Notes under the pieces: model-generated
Told to the model about the DNA's origin: nothing
The model's input: only the letters and a program-made list of their open reading frames with translations
The model's database searches: none
Translations under genes and position numbers: made by a program
Shown here: positions 36,090 through 47,473 of the stretch, in pieces
Numbering within the stretch: the stretch's first letter is position 1
Layout of the letters: the number at the start of each line of letters is the position of its first letter
NCBI GenBank assembly: GCA_937136395.1
Contig: CAKZOI010000070.1
Location: 102,563-166,562, forward strand
DNA length: 64,000 nucleotides
Direction of reading: 5' to 3'
From: an uncultured Opitutia bacterium
GTDB taxonomy: Bacteria; Verrucomicrobiota; Verrucomicrobiia; Opitutales; Coraliomargaritaceae

Positions 36090-37914
36090 ATGGAATGGTT
36101 TTATGAGAAAATGGCACGCAATCAGGCCCAGTATCTGAGGATGCGTTGAAGGGACTGATTGCTTCTGGAGAGATTCAAGAGCAAAATTTAGTTTGGCGTC
36201 AGGGGATGGCTGACTGGGCTCCTTACTCGACAGTTTTTAAGTTCGCTGGAGCTGTGACGGGTTGCCCGACTTGTGGTGCCGAAGTTTCGTCAGACCAATT
36301 GATTCCTGCGGGTGATCGCCAAGTATGTCCAAACTGCCGCGATTCGTATGCGCAAGGTTTGAAGGAAGGGGTGACTAGCACAGCAGCGCTATCCGGTGGC
36401 CGCGGCACCGGCGGTATGACGCCGAATGCAGAGCTGCGAGCAATGGGTAAAGACGCCTTAGAGGGGCAGTGGGGTATCAGGCGTTGATTGAATTCTTTCG
36501 TGAGACGATTACGCCGACTGATTTTTGTGACCTTGTTTTCTGTGGATACGTGCCTAAGGGAGCAGGCGATGAGCTTCTAAAGTATGGACTTGCAGCCGAT
36601 CCAGGAGTGCTGGAAATCAATCTACCCCCTGCCGCAACATGGCAGGAATACGATTGTTTCCTTGGGCATGCAGCGGCGGCTGCCGATGAGGTAGGCTTAA
36701 AGCAAACGAAGCTGCAGCTCAATGGCGCGGTGCATGGCACTGGGGGCTGCGCGCATCTCGCTTTCGGATGGCCGAGTCTGGAGGAGAATCCTTTTTTAAA
36801 AGAGCCGAAACGTATCGTATCTCTGCTGCGTTATTGGCAACAGCATCCTGCGCTCTCGTATTTATTTATCGGTCAATATGTGGGTCCTGGTAGCCAAGCG
36901 CCACGTGTGGATGAAGGACCCAGTCATGGTCTCTATGAGCTAGAAGTTGCTTGCGAAGGGGTGCAGAGTTTAGGTGAGCATCCAGAGGGTGAGCTGATCG
37001 ACCAGTTTTATCGAAACCTTCTAACGGATTCGTCAGGCAATGCTCATCGCACAGAGATTTGTTTTGATAAGTTTTGCAATCCGTCCGCACCGAACGGTAA
37101 GTGGGGAATCATCGAGCTACGTGCGTTTGAAACCTTTCCGAAAACCGAAACGATGTCGGTCATTGCACTGTTTGTGCGTGTGGTTCTGGCCCGCTTGTTC
37201 AAAGCGCCTTATACGGAACCCTTACGTCGATTCGGGCCATTGCTACATGATCGCTATTTCTTGCCAGCATTTCTATGAGAGGATGTGCAGGCTATTTGCG
37301 ACGACTTAAAGTCGCATGGTTTTGACTTTGATTCTGAATGGCTAGCTCCAGTGATGAAGTTCCGCTGCCCGAGCGTCGGTAAATTGGACCTCTCGAGCGG
37401 TTTCGTTGATGTGCGCCAAGCGTTTGAATCCTTCCCGCTAATGGCGGAGGAAAGTCAGGAAGCGAATACCGTGCGCGTAGTTGACAATTCTAGTGACCGT
37501 TTACAGCTCACCTTATCATCGTCTGAGCTAGCGGAACGCGGCATCTTATTGGTGAATGGAGTTCGAGTGCCCTTCGAGCTGGTGGATGGTCAAATGATTT
37601 GTGGTGTTCGTTATAAATGCGCAAGTGCGTATCCTGCGCTGCACACGCACGTGCCGATTCAATCGCCGCTGGAGTTTGAATGGGTATCGAAAGACACTGG
37701 TGAGACTTTATGTGCAGCCCGCTATCACTTCTGGAATCCTGCAGGGCCTGTTTATGAGGGCCGCCTAGAGGATGCGGATCAAGCAGAGCGGAGACGAGCC
37801 GAACGTTGGGTCGCCGCGGAAGATCTTTTAGGGCGAAAGCCGAAAAGCTTTGAGCCGAAACTGGCTCCAGAGTTTCGCTATACGCTCGATCTACGACGCC
37901 AGTTGAGAGCGTAG
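36090..37914 (+). pseudogene. Chimeric pseudogene: GYF_2-domain protein joined to the C-terminal part of a DUF2126 transglutaminase-type protein
   Basis: From ATG 36090 the frame reads MEWFYEK, then must skip one base in an A run (36106-36109) to continue as NGTQSGPVSEDALKGLI, a GYF_2 domain, followed by a four-cysteine zinc ribbon (CPTCG and CPNCR). Near 36470 this runs into sequence of another gene: GVLEINLPPAATWQEY, GAVHGTGGCAHLAFGWPS, LLRYWQQHPALSYLFIGQYV and QAPRVDEG, which match the C-terminal half of large DUF2126 proteins. In that part a TGA at 37276 stands exactly where the family has Trp. So there are three lesions: a one-base shift, an out-of-frame junction, and a nonsense codon. 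Confidence 0.82.
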
Positions 37915-37941
37915 CATTCTGTTATCCTGCGAAATCGATTT

Positions 37942-37978
37942 AAAAAAAATCCCGCAGCCACTTGGTCTGCGGGATTTT
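37942..37978 (-). terminator. Intrinsic terminator behind glyS
   Basis: On the minus strand AAAATCCCGCAG is paired with CTGCGGGATTTT and followed by a run of T, 23 bases behind the glyS stop codon. Long A and T runs on both sides suggest it works in both directions, and the plus-strand pseudogene ends 28 bases before it. Confidence 0.92.
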
Positions 37979-38000
37979 GAAATGTTTGAATGGACTGTGC

Positions 38001-39527
<1,527 letters not shown>

Positions 39528-39596
39528 TAGGCGGTAGACGATGGAGTTTCGACGATGCGGGTCAAGGTTTGATGCGGACAGGGAGTGTTGTTGATT

Positions 39597-39680
39597 GGAG
39601 GGCGATGCTCTGTCATCGCCGCCGGTAAACTGCTGAGCGGATGGCAGAGACGATGCGGTTGCGACGGAGCGCAACCCTCC
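39597..39680. repeat. REP pair (BIME-like), GGAGGG family
   Basis: The left arm (39597-39620) is GGAGGG, CGATG, CTCTGT, CATCG, CC. The right arm (39657-39680, complement) is GGAGGG, TTGCG, CTCCGT, CGCAA, CC. The right arm is the same as arms at 28954 and 29109. It lies between the membrane-protein gene and glyS and would add false codons to glyS if translated. Confidence 0.85.
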
Positions 39681-39686
39681 AAGAAA

Positions 39687-40478
39687 TTAAGCTTCCTTCT
39701 TCTTTTCCTCGGCGCCGTGCATGACGTCTTCGAGGGTCAAGCCGGTCATTTCTTTGATGCCTTTGAGGAGCATCCATAGGGCAACCATCATGATGATCAT
39801 GCTGGGCACTGCGATCACGGGCCAGCTCCAGGCCATCATTTTACTGACTTCTTCATTGAAGGCATCCTTGCCGCTGGGGCTGACGACAATCCAGCGAGCG
39901 AGTATGAAGTTGAGCACTGCGCTTAGAATGAATGAGCCTGCGAGCAGTAGGGTGCATTTGACCAAGAGCTTCTCAAATGCAGTCTCTTTACCATGGGATG
40001 CCAGTGCGGCATGCACCTTATCCACATCCATGATTTCTGGATTGAATAAGAGCGTGCGGATCAGCGGGTAGGGTGTCTTGAGTGAAATGATCACGGCGAG
40101 TCCGAGAAGAAACGGGATCGCCGCTTCCTTAACGGCAAACCATTCGGTTGGAATCTCAAAAATGCCAATGCCGCCGGTGAGGAGCACACTGATCAGACCG
40201 AGGATCGAAAAGATGTTATACTTCGAACGTTTGAAATAGTCGTAGATGAAATAGCCGACCGGAAACAGCACTGCGATGATGAGGATCGGCACGGCGACAT
40301 TGTCGAAGTGAGGCTCCAAATGCTCGCCGAACCACTTCTTGCCCTTGTTCAAAATGAGGATGGGCAAAAGGATGTTGAAGCCAAGATTTAGGAAGGTGTT
40401 TTCTTTCTTCACTTCCGGTTTTACGGAAGCGGTAGAATTTTCTGAATTTGGTGTGCTGCTGGGTTGCGGATCGCTCAT
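39687..40478 (-). CDS. Multi-pass membrane protein, VC0807-like
   Basis: A 263-residue inner-membrane protein with about six hydrophobic helices after a hydrophilic Ser/Pro/Asn-rich N-terminus of about 30 residues. The pattern ([17 protein letters not shown] near the start; [19 protein letters not shown] near the end) resembles VC0807-type integral membrane proteins of unknown function; this resemblance is from memory and modest. The ATG at 40478 is chosen over one at 40538. It is divergent from coaB with 25 bases between the starts. Confidence 0.6.
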   Translation of the reverse strand: MSDPQPSSTPNSENSTASVKPEVKKENTFLNLGFNILLPILILNKGKKWFGEHLEPHFDNVAVPILIIAVLFPVGYFIYDYFKRSKYNIFSILGLISVLLTGGIGIFEIPTEWFAVKEAAIPFLLGLAVIISLKTPYPLIRTLLFNPEIMDVDKVHAALASHGKETAFEKLLVKCTLLLAGSFILSAVLNFILARWIVVSPSGKDAFNEEVSKMMAWSWPVIAVPSMIIMMVALWMLLKGIKEMTGLTLEDVMHGAEEKKKEA

Positions 40479-40503
40479 GAGTTCGCTTAGGCTTTGCGCA
40501 CTT

Positions 40504-41154
40504 ATGTCGAACGCAAGCACTATTCGCTGTTTAATCACCGCCGGGCCGACTCGTGAATTTATCGATCCGGTTCGTTTTATTAGTAATCCATCTACGGGAA
40601 AGATGGGCTTTGCTATTGCCGAGGCGGCCGTTGAGGCCGGCTGGACGGTGGACCTTATAGCTGGGCCGGTATCTTTGCCGGAGCCAGACGATGTGATTCT
40701 CTACCCGGTGGTGACCGCTGAGGAGATGTATCATCAGGTGGATGCACTGTTCGATGCCTGTGACATCTTGATCATGACGGCTGCGGTGAGTGATTTCCGT
40801 CCAGTCACGCAGCACGCGCAAAAAGAGAAGAAGGGCGATGCTTCCATGAGTATCGAATTTGAGCGCACGATTGATATTTTGAAGACGGTTTGTGAGCGCA
40901 AAGCGCACCAGACGGTGGTCGGTTTCGCGGCGGAGACCAACAATGTGGTCGAATATGCAAAGAAGAAGTTAGAGGCAAAGAACTTGGATTGGATCGTTGC
41001 CAATAAAGTCGGCGAGTCGGGCGCAGGCTTTGCAGCGGACACGAATGAAGTGTTGTTGATCGCCGCCGATGGCAGCAGCGCGAAACTCGGGCCGACGACG
41101 AAGGCGGCGATTGCTAAGGAGTTGGTTCAATTGGTGACTCCGACGATGTCATAG
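40504..41154 (+). CDS. coaB: Phosphopantothenate-cysteine ligase, stand-alone CoaB domain
   Basis: A 216-residue protein that holds only the CoaB part of the usual bifunctional CoaBC (about 400 residues). [20 protein letters not shown] and [13 protein letters not shown] are the CTP- and substrate-binding parts, AAVSDFRPV follows, and [10 protein letters not shown] and WIVANKVG are typical. It joins cysteine to 4'-phosphopantothenate in CoA synthesis. The decarboxylase part, CoaC, must be encoded elsewhere. ATG 40504 is set because similarity starts there. With panC and panE this is the third CoA-pathway gene in the window, though they are not clustered. Confidence 0.9.
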   Translation: MSNASTIRCLITAGPTREFIDPVRFISNPSTGKMGFAIAEAAVEAGWTVDLIAGPVSLPEPDDVILYPVVTAEEMYHQVDALFDACDILIMTAAVSDFRPVTQHAQKEKKGDASMSIEFERTIDILKTVCERKAHQTVVGFAAETNNVVEYAKKKLEAKNLDWIVANKVGESGAGFAADTNEVLLIAADGSSAKLGPTTKAAIAKELVQLVTPTMS

Positions 41155-41208
41155 CTGGTCTTAATTATACTCTTACTTCAATACCTCTAAAATTAAGATT
41201 AAGACTGC

Positions 41209-42378
41209 ATGAAAAACACAGGACTTGACAAAATACTTGGGCGGATCGAAGAGCTCGATTCGGTGAATCTTGGGGTGCTGGTCCAGCGTCTTGCTCGTGA
41301 GCGGAAGATGCAAGAGACGGTGTTCAACACCATCCATGATGGGATTCTGGTGATCGATTCAGATGGCACGGTTCAATACGCCAACGATGCGGCTTCGAGT
41401 ATCATTGGGTTGAAAGATGGTGATATCGGCGTAACGCGTTTGTGGAAGATGGTGCCTGATCTCGCGCAGTCGATCGATCAGAAAACCGTTGCAGGGGTGC
41501 GCAAAGCGGCGCCGGTGCTCTCTCGAGAAGTAGAGTTGAATTATCCCGAACATCGGATTGTGCGTCTGTATATGGTGCCGATTGATGCGCAGGTCGGGCA
41601 TGATGATAGCGGTGGTTACGTGATCGTGATTTCGGATATTACCGAGGACAAAGTGTCGATGGAGGAGATGATCGAGAGCGAGCGCACTTCCTCAATTGTG
41701 CGTCTTGCTGCGGGTGTTGCGCATGAACTAGGCAATCCTTTGAATTCGCTGACTATTCACTTGCAGCTGATTGAGCGAAAATTGAAGAAGCTTGGGCTGG
41801 GTGATGATGGGAAGAAACTTTCGGAGTCGCTTGAAGTCTGTCAGGGCGAGGTGAAGCGCTTGGATGGCATCATCACGCATTTCTTAGAGGCGGTGCGTCC
41901 ACAGAAACCGGAGTTGAATGAGTTGGATCTGGTAGGACTAGTCGATGAGGTCTTGCGTGTGCAGGAAGCCGAATTGCGCGATCGAAATCTGGATGTGAAT
42001 GTCGAAGTGGATTCTGAGCTGCCGGCAATTCTTGGAGACCGTGGACAAATCAAGCAGGTCTTTTTTAACCTGATTAAGAACGCCATGGAGGCGATGGAAG
42101 CGGGGGGGCAATTGCGTGTCGTTACCCGCAAGGATGACGACTTTGTCTATGTGCAATTTATGGATACCGGTTCGGGGATTTCGGATGAGGATTTGTCGAA
42201 AGTTTTTCAAGCCTACTACACCACCAAGAAGGAAGGGCATGGCTTGGGTATGATGATCGTTCAGCGCATTATGCGCGAGCATGGCGGGCATATTAACTTA
42301 GAGTCACGTCAGGATTTGGGAACCGTGATCACCTTGCAGTTCCCTCAGCAGCATCGCCGGACTCGGTTGTTGGAGTAG
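41209..42378 (+). CDS. Soluble PAS-domain sensor histidine kinase
   Basis: A 389-residue kinase without membrane helices. A PAS domain covers about 32-145 ([20 protein letters not shown]), the dimerisation domain carries the phospho-accepting His172 in [17 protein letters not shown], and the ATPase domain has the N box ([12 protein letters not shown]), G1 (DTGSGIS) and G2 (GHGLGMMIV). It resembles NtrB/AtoS-type kinases. No response regulator gene is adjacent, so it is an orphan in this window. The signal is probably cytoplasmic. Confidence 0.94.
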   Translation: MKNTGLDKILGRIEELDSVNLGVLVQRLARERKMQETVFNTIHDGILVIDSDGTVQYANDAASSIIGLKDGDIGVTRLWKMVPDLAQSIDQKTVAGVRKAAPVLSREVELNYPEHRIVRLYMVPIDAQVGHDDSGGYVIVISDITEDKVSMEEMIESERTSSIVRLAAGVAHELGNPLNSLTIHLQLIERKLKKLGLGDDGKKLSESLEVCQGEVKRLDGIITHFLEAVRPQKPELNELDLVGLVDEVLRVQEAELRDRNLDVNVEVDSELPAILGDRGQIKQVFFNLIKNAMEAMEAGGQLRVVTRKDDDFVYVQFMDTGSGISDEDLSKVFQAYYTTKKEGHGLGMMIVQRIMREHGGHINLESRQDLGTVITLQFPQQHRRTRLLE

Positions 42379-42410
42379 TCTCACTTTTATCGCTGTGAAA
42401 GTTAGTATTT

Positions 42411-42491
42411 GTAGGTTAGGCACTCTTGCCTGACCTATTTGTGGATAAGGTTTCGTTCGCGGAGGTAGTCCGGCAGGAGTGCCTGACCTAC
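42411..42491. repeat. REP pair (BIME-like), GTAGGTnAGGCACTC family
   Basis: The left arm (42411-42437) is GTAGGT, TAGGCA, CTCT, TGCCTGACCTA. The right arm (42466-42491, complement) is GTAGGT, CAGGCA, CTCC, TGCCGGACTA. It belongs to the same family as 22211-22273. The 432-base gap 42379-42810 holds this pair, a duplicated tRNA end, a terminator and tRNA-Asp. Confidence 0.8.
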
Positions 42492-42506
42492 GAATACCGC
42501 CATTTA

Positions 42507-42530
42507 AATGGCGGGATAGACGAGACTTGT
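42507..42530 (-). repeat. Extra copy of the tRNA-Asp 3' end (direct repeat)
   Basis: Twenty-four bases, beginning AAATGGCGGGATAGACGAGA, are identical to 42657-42680, the 3' end of the tRNA-Asp gene plus three flanking bases. The copies are 150 bases apart in the same orientation. This is what is left behind when an integrative element uses a tRNA 3' end as attachment site, or when a duplicated tRNA decays. Confidence 0.85.
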
Positions 42531-42621
42531 TCCGAGGCGCGTAGTGACGACAAGACCGGGCGCGTAGCGAACCGGACCACTCGCGCGAGTGAAAGTCTCA
42601 ATTGGCGCTTAAAATAGACAC

Positions 42622-42656
42622 AAAAAAGCGGCGAACTTCCGAAGAAATTCGCCGCT
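42622..42656 (-). terminator. Intrinsic terminator behind tRNA-Asp
   Basis: On the minus strand AGCGGCGAA is paired with TTCGCCGCT around a loop and followed by six T, four bases behind the CCA end of the tRNA gene. Confidence 0.92.
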
Positions 42657-42659
42657 AAA

Positions 42660-42736
42660 TGGCGGGATAGACGAGACTTGAACTCGCGGCCTCCTGCGTG
42701 ACAGGCAGGCGCTCTAACCAACTGAGCTACTACCCC
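42660..42736 (-). tRNA. tRNA-Asp (GTC)
   Basis: A 77-base gene on the minus strand with an encoded CCA. Acceptor stem GGGGTAG/CTATCCC (one G-T pair), D arm AGCTCAGTTGGTTAGAGC, anticodon stem CCTGC/GCAGG around CTGTCAC with anticodon GTC, and T arm CGCGAGTTCAAGTCTCG. It is followed by a strong terminator. Confidence 0.96.
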
Positions 42737-42810
42737 TAAAAGTTAGAAGACGCAGACAGTAGAAATCGAATTTCCTAAGTCAAGCGGTGTTTTTGAATTT
42801 TTTAAAATAA

Positions 42811-43260
42811 TTATTCGGACTTGTCGGTCGGGATTTTGTTTTCGACTGGAACTGCAAAGACAGGGGCTTTGGTTTTTACCCATACATTTTGCTCCTTCAG
42901 CAACTTTGCGCTGACGGCTTCGCAAGCTTCGCCAATGGTTTCGACAGGCATTCGGCGGCCTTTGGGCGTGGTATTAAACTCGTATGCAGCCTGAATGATT
43001 TTACTTGGGGCAATTGTGACAGGGTCATCTTCGGGGATTTGCACCACCCAACCGACGATGTCTTTGTCGGCCAATGAGCCGTCCGCATCTGATAGAATAA
43101 TCGAAAATTGCTTTTTAATGGGCGGGGGGCGATTCGCCTTCTCTTCCTCTTCGGCTTTGAGTTCCATTTCGATTTCTTGCATCACGGCGTTGATCTTGCG
43201 GATGTCCGGCTCGTTGCGTTGTAGAATGAACTTTAAGGTTTCGATATCAATCTTTGGCAT
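42811..43260 (-). CDS. Conserved small protein of unknown function
   Basis: A 149-residue soluble, highly charged protein. The N-terminal third is helical (IETLKFILQRNEPDIRKINA, then a Glu/Lys-rich stretch), and the rest reads like a compact domain (QFSIILSDADGSLADKDIVG). I do not recognise the family. Codon pattern and the absence of a competing frame support a real gene. The neighbours are tRNA-Asp downstream and an M16 protease downstream of its start side on the same strand. Confidence 0.7.
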   Translation of the reverse strand: MPKIDIETLKFILQRNEPDIRKINAVMQEIEMELKAEEEEKANRPPPIKKQFSIILSDADGSLADKDIVGWVVQIPEDDPVTIAPSKIIQAAYEFNTTPKGRRMPVETIGEACEAVSAKLLKEQNVWVKTKAPVFAVPVENKIPTDKSE

Positions 43261-43320
43261 AGCAGCAGTGGATAGTTAAAAGTGAGTCTTTGGAAGTATT
43301 TTGTGATCTGTCCCGTTAGA

Positions 43321-46300
43321 TTATTGTTCAAGCAGTAGCTTTGCGCCATCGAGTGCAGTGCCAAATGCATTCATCGAATCGATAAACGTATAATTTGGTG
43401 ACGTGCCCCAGTTCCATGTTTTACCGAGGATGTAGTAGCGGATCGGCAGTTCTGTGTTTGTTGCAGGGATGTGGACCGTGTCGGAAACCGTCGTGATGAC
43501 CTGTGCGGCAGACTCTGCGCGGTGCTCAAGCTGGGAAATCACGACGATACTTTCGCTTGTCTGGAAGACATTTTTGATGGAAAGCGACCAGCCTGCATCA
43601 GGTGTGTCGAGGCGCACTTGGATGGTTTGCTTATTTGTGCTAGCTTCGTTGAGCGCATCTTTTGCTTCACTCATCGAGCCTGCTGCGACTTGGATGCTTT
43701 TTGACGGGTCGAAATACTGTCTGATTATTTGGTTCACTTGCTCCGCATTGATTTTTTGCAGGCGCTTGGGATATTCGTCGATATAACTGGCATCAAGGCC
43801 GCGCTGAATGAAGCTATGCACTTGATTGGCAACTCTATTGGTGGTTGAGAGCCCGACGATATAGGAGCCACTGAGTGTCTCAATTGCGGCTTCGACTTCG
43901 TTCTGGCTCACGCCATTAGTGAACCATTCATTGACGACATTTTCGGTCGCCTCAATGCCTTGCTTCATCATTGCGGGCGAAAAGCTGGCATTTAGTTGCC
44001 AATATCCAGGCGTAAGGAGATCTCCTTGGTGGAGCGATCGTATGCTGTAAGTGAGCCCCTTATTTTTGCGCACTTCTTGCATGAGGCGCGATTCGAAACT
44101 ACCGCCCAAGATGTAGTTACCTAATAAGAATGGCAGGTAGTCGTTGTCAGTGCGTCGCAAGCCAGTCTTGAAGGCGTAGCGAAGTGAGACGCTTGTTTTG
44201 TCGGCAATATAAACACGTTCGTTCTGCTTGCTGTTTTCAATTTGAGTCGGTGCACTACTTGGGTAGTCAACGCCTCCAGTCCAGCCTTCAAATGCGCTTT
44301 CGACGGCAGCTGTGAGTTGCTCGAAATCGATGTCGCCTGCGAAGACCAAGGTCATTGATTTGGGGCCGTAGTGCTGTTGGTGGAAGGCCTGTATCGCTTC
44401 AATTGAAGTGGCTTCAATGTTTTCGACCCACGCATCAATTGGCGGCGTGTAATTAGGGTGAGTTGCTGGATAAAGGATACGCGTGACCGCAGCGTCGGCC
44501 GCGTAGTCTGGGTCATCCGCGGCGCGAAGCAGGTTAGCGACTTGTCGACTTTTCACGGTTTCCAGAACGTCTGCATTGAAGGCAGGCAGTCGAAGTTGTT
44601 CGGCGAGCAGTTCCATTACAGTCCCAGCGTCGTTGCGTAAAAAGCGACCTGAGAAACTGAGGCTATGGGTATCCACGCCAAAACTAAGGTTGGCGCCGAG
44701 CGTATCCATGCGTTCCGCGATCACAAATCGATCGTTCTTGGTTGTGCCTTTATCGAGCATCATCGCGGTGAGTCCTGCGAGAGCGGGCGCATCTTCTGGG
44801 TTCAGTGCGTCGCCAGCAGCAAAGCTACCCACAAAAGACACGACATCTTCGATAGGCATGTCGATGGCAATGATATCGATGCCAGCTACGCGAGTGCGCT
44901 GCATTGACTTAGAGAAATTAACAATACTGGTTTCCTTTGTGACCTTTGGGCCCGCTTCCTTAGGGGTGTTTTCAGCCTGATGCTCAAGTCCAAAAACTTC
45001 AGGGTCGCGATAATAGTTCGGGCCATAGAGTGCATTGGGACTAAGGGCTGCGGTTTGAGTTGCCTTTGGGATGAACCAGCCTGTGGTGCTATTCTTTGAC
45101 TGGAAATACTTAGCGGCGACTTGCTGTAGCTCCTCTGCGGTGACAGCCTGAATCGCTTTCGGCAGCGTTACATAGCTGCTCCAGTCTCCCATGGCAATGG
45201 CTTCGTTGATTTGATCTGCAATCAAATAAGTGCCATCACGTCCGTAAACGGTTTCAGCTTTGATCACTGACTTTGCACGCGTCAGTTCGTCTTCGTCGAT
45301 GCCGCCTGTGATGAGCTTTTGGATTTCCTCTAGGATGATGGCTTCGGTTTCTTCATGCGTTGCCTCGGGGGTGAGGTAGGCGCCAAAGATAAACAAGCAG
45401 GGGTCGTGTAGCTTGGGGCCAAAGGTGAAGGTCGCGCTAGCCTTGCCATTATCTTCCAATGCCCGATAGAGGCGGCCCGTTTTATCGGCACCCAGAACTT
45501 GCTGAAGTAGTGTGAGCGCCGCCCAGTCTTTATGAGTGCCTTCTGGCACCTTATAGGCAGTCATGACGACGCCGACTTGACCTGCGCGTTCGATGATGAG
45601 TCGACGAGGGCCTAGCTGCTCAGGTTCAAGCGTATCGACCATTGGGATTGGGTTTGGTGCATTGGGAATCGGACCGTAGTGGTCGATGATTGATTGAATC
45701 GTGGCGGCTTTATCAAAGCCGCCGATAACCGATAACACTGCATTCTCTGGCCAGTAGTAGATGTCGTAGAATTTACGGAGTTTTTCAGGAGAGGTATTCT
45801 CGATATCTGATCGCCAGCCAATCGTGGGGTGCTGATAAGGGTGTGCAATAAATGCGGTGCCGTAGATTTCCTTGATGAGTGTGCGCACTGGATTGTTTTC
45901 CCCGCGCTCATATTCGTTCCGAACTACGGTCATCTCGGAGTCGAGGTCTTCTTGGCGAATACGTAAATTGCGCATGCGATCGGCTTCGAGCTCGATGGTG
46001 TGCGGCACATGTTCATTCGCGAGGGTGGCATAGTAGTTGGTGCGATCAAAGTAGGTCGTGGCATTGGCGCGTGCACCAATACGTTCCATCACGCTGGAGT
46101 AGTCGTTGCCTTTCGCGCCATTGAAGCGTTCGGTGCCCTTGAACATCATATGCTCAAGTATATGAGTGGCACCAGTCGTGCCTGCTACTTCGTTGCGAGC
46201 GCCGACTTGATAAGTCACCATGACCGTGGAAACTGGTTGCCCTTCCTTTGGCAATAGCAAGATCCGCATACCATTTGAACTTAGACGATATTCCTCGATC

Positions 46301-46401
46301 TGATCGAGGGTCTGCACGTGTTCGATGCCTTCAGGTAGTGTGCTGGAGCCCCAGCAATAAGTCGCTAAGCAGGCGAAAAAAAGAGAGTGGAAAAGCTTCA
46401 T
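43321..46401 (-). CDS. Secreted M16 (pitrilysin-type) zinc metallopeptidase, double domain
   Basis: A 1026-residue exported protease with a signal peptide (about 1-18) and two tandem M16 pairs. The inverted zinc motif His-x2-Glu-His is seen in GATHILEHMMFKGTERF (about 82), with the third ligand Glu in VVRNEYERGEN about 75 residues on. The second half has the same fold but no zinc motif at the matching place (LAGLTAMMLDKGTTK), as is normal for the inactive partner half. It cuts unfolded or short peptides, probably in the periplasm. Confidence 0.94.
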   Translation of the reverse strand: MKLFHSLFFACLATYCWGSSTLPEGIEHVQTLDQIEEYRLSSNGMRILLLPKEGQPVSTVMVTYQVGARNEVAGTTGATHILEHMMFKGTERFNGAKGNDYSSVMERIGARANATTYFDRTNYYATLANEHVPHTIELEADRMRNLRIRQEDLDSEMTVVRNEYERGENNPVRTLIKEIYGTAFIAHPYQHPTIGWRSDIENTSPEKLRKFYDIYYWPENAVLSVIGGFDKAATIQSIIDHYGPIPNAPNPIPMVDTLEPEQLGPRRLIIERAGQVGVVMTAYKVPEGTHKDWAALTLLQQVLGADKTGRLYRALEDNGKASATFTFGPKLHDPCLFIFGAYLTPEATHEETEAIILEEIQKLITGGIDEDELTRAKSVIKAETVYGRDGTYLIADQINEAIAMGDWSSYVTLPKAIQAVTAEELQQVAAKYFQSKNSTTGWFIPKATQTAALSPNALYGPNYYRDPEVFGLEHQAENTPKEAGPKVTKETSIVNFSKSMQRTRVAGIDIIAIDMPIEDVVSFVGSFAAGDALNPEDAPALAGLTAMMLDKGTTKNDRFVIAERMDTLGANLSFGVDTHSLSFSGRFLRNDAGTVMELLAEQLRLPAFNADVLETVKSRQVANLLRAADDPDYAADAAVTRILYPATHPNYTPPIDAWVENIEATSIEAIQAFHQQHYGPKSMTLVFAGDIDFEQLTAAVESAFEGWTGGVDYPSSAPTQIENSKQNERVYIADKTSVSLRYAFKTGLRRTDNDYLPFLLGNYILGGSFESRLMQEVRKNKGLTYSIRSLHQGDLLTPGYWQLNASFSPAMMKQGIEATENVVNEWFTNGVSQNEVEAAIETLSGSYIVGLSTTNRVANQVHSFIQRGLDASYIDEYPKRLQKINAEQVNQIIRQYFDPSKSIQVAAGSMSEAKDALNEASTNKQTIQVRLDTPDAGWSLSIKNVFQTSESIVVISQLEHRAESAAQVITTVSDTVHIPATNTELPIRYYILGKTWNWGTSPNYTFIDSMNAFGTALDGAKLLLEQ

Positions 46402-46617
46402 AAGTATGTCTGGTTTCGTCAGTTTAATGGCAGTTAAAGTTCCCTCTTCTTTAACTGCAAGCGCGCTTGTTAGATTGTATTTTGTGAGGCGAGATTGAAT
46501 TCGTCTGGATTCACATTGTAGTGGCGAGGCTCTGCCGCCGTTTTACATACTTTGGGATCATTAAAATCCTGCTTTTGAGAGTTGCGCGCAGACTGCTTTT
46601 GGATACCGCTTTGGGGT

Positions 46618-46989
46618 ATGGATAGTGCAACAGACCTCCCCGAAGGCATCCGACTGGGCAATGAAAAGCTCATTTTGGTGACTGAAGCCGCGGGTAAGAA
46701 GCTAAACTCTTTGATCGAGCGCGAGCAAAAGGGGCACTACTTGCGCGTGAAGATTACTGGCGGTGGCTGCAACGGTTTGAGCTATAAAATGAAGTTCGTG
46801 GCTGAGCCGAAACGCGGCGACATCATGGTCCGTTCGTCGGGGGCAGAAGTGCTCGTCGATACCAAGAGTGCATTGTATTTGAAAGGCACGCATTTGGACT
46901 ATTCCGACAAGATGGTCGGCGGTGGCTTTAAGTTCAGTAACCCCAATGCAAAATCAAGCTGCAGTTGCGGCGAGAGCTTTAGTATTTAG
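46618..46989 (+). CDS. HesB/IscA/ErpA-type iron-sulfur cluster assembly protein
   Basis: A 123-residue A-type carrier. The three conserved cysteines are present: one in ITGGGCNGLSYKM and two in the C-terminal SSCSCGESFSI. It hands iron-sulfur clusters to apo-proteins. ATG 46618 is preferred over an upstream ATG at 46582 because family similarity begins after it. It stands alone, next to the decayed island. Confidence 0.92.
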   Translation: MDSATDLPEGIRLGNEKLILVTEAAGKKLNSLIEREQKGHYLRVKITGGGCNGLSYKMKFVAEPKRGDIMVRSSGAEVLVDTKSALYLKGTHLDYSDKMVGGGFKFSNPNAKSSCSCGESFSI

Positions 46990-47043
46990 AGGGGGCTCGT
47001 TAATCGACCCCATCAATGTAGGTCTCAACGAATTCTTTTATTT

Positions 47044-47346
47044 TTAGAATGATTCGTTGAGCGATGGATTTATGCTCTCGTAACCGTGGACGCTTCCGTC
47101 GTCTTTCGTATAATCGATTCGATCACGTAGGATCCTGGCTTTCTCGAAAATATTGCCCCGCGCCAGTTTGTTGAGCACTTGCTTAAATTCGTAGTCGCAG
47201 AGCAGTATGCGATTATGGATTTCCAGTTGTTTCTTGAGGTTGACCAGCAGAGCCGCCTCATCCGCAATCGACACCTTCGCTCAGCCCAGTGTTTCCAGCT
47301 GAGCGATGAGATTGTTTTCGAGCGTTTGTTCCGATTCGGTAGACAT
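47044..47346 (-). pseudogene. Type I restriction enzyme R subunit (hsdR), N-terminal remnant
   Basis: From ATG 47346 the frame reads STESEQTLENNLIAQLETLG, then TGA, then AKVSIADEAALLVNLKKQLE, FEKARILRDRI and TKDDGS, and ends at 47044. This is the typical start of HsdR (the family has an aromatic residue where the TGA now stands). The remaining 800 or more residues are gone. It lies downstream of an hsdM remnant on the same strand. Confidence 0.8.
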
Positions 47347-47473
47347 GGTGTTATGGCTAGGGCGTTTTGTGGATCACTTTGGGGAGTGTGTGATTCACAA
47401 ACCCGTATGTCGCTCACTTATGACGCTCAAACTCATTTGTGAATCGAAATGGAGGTAAAATGATTCACAAACT

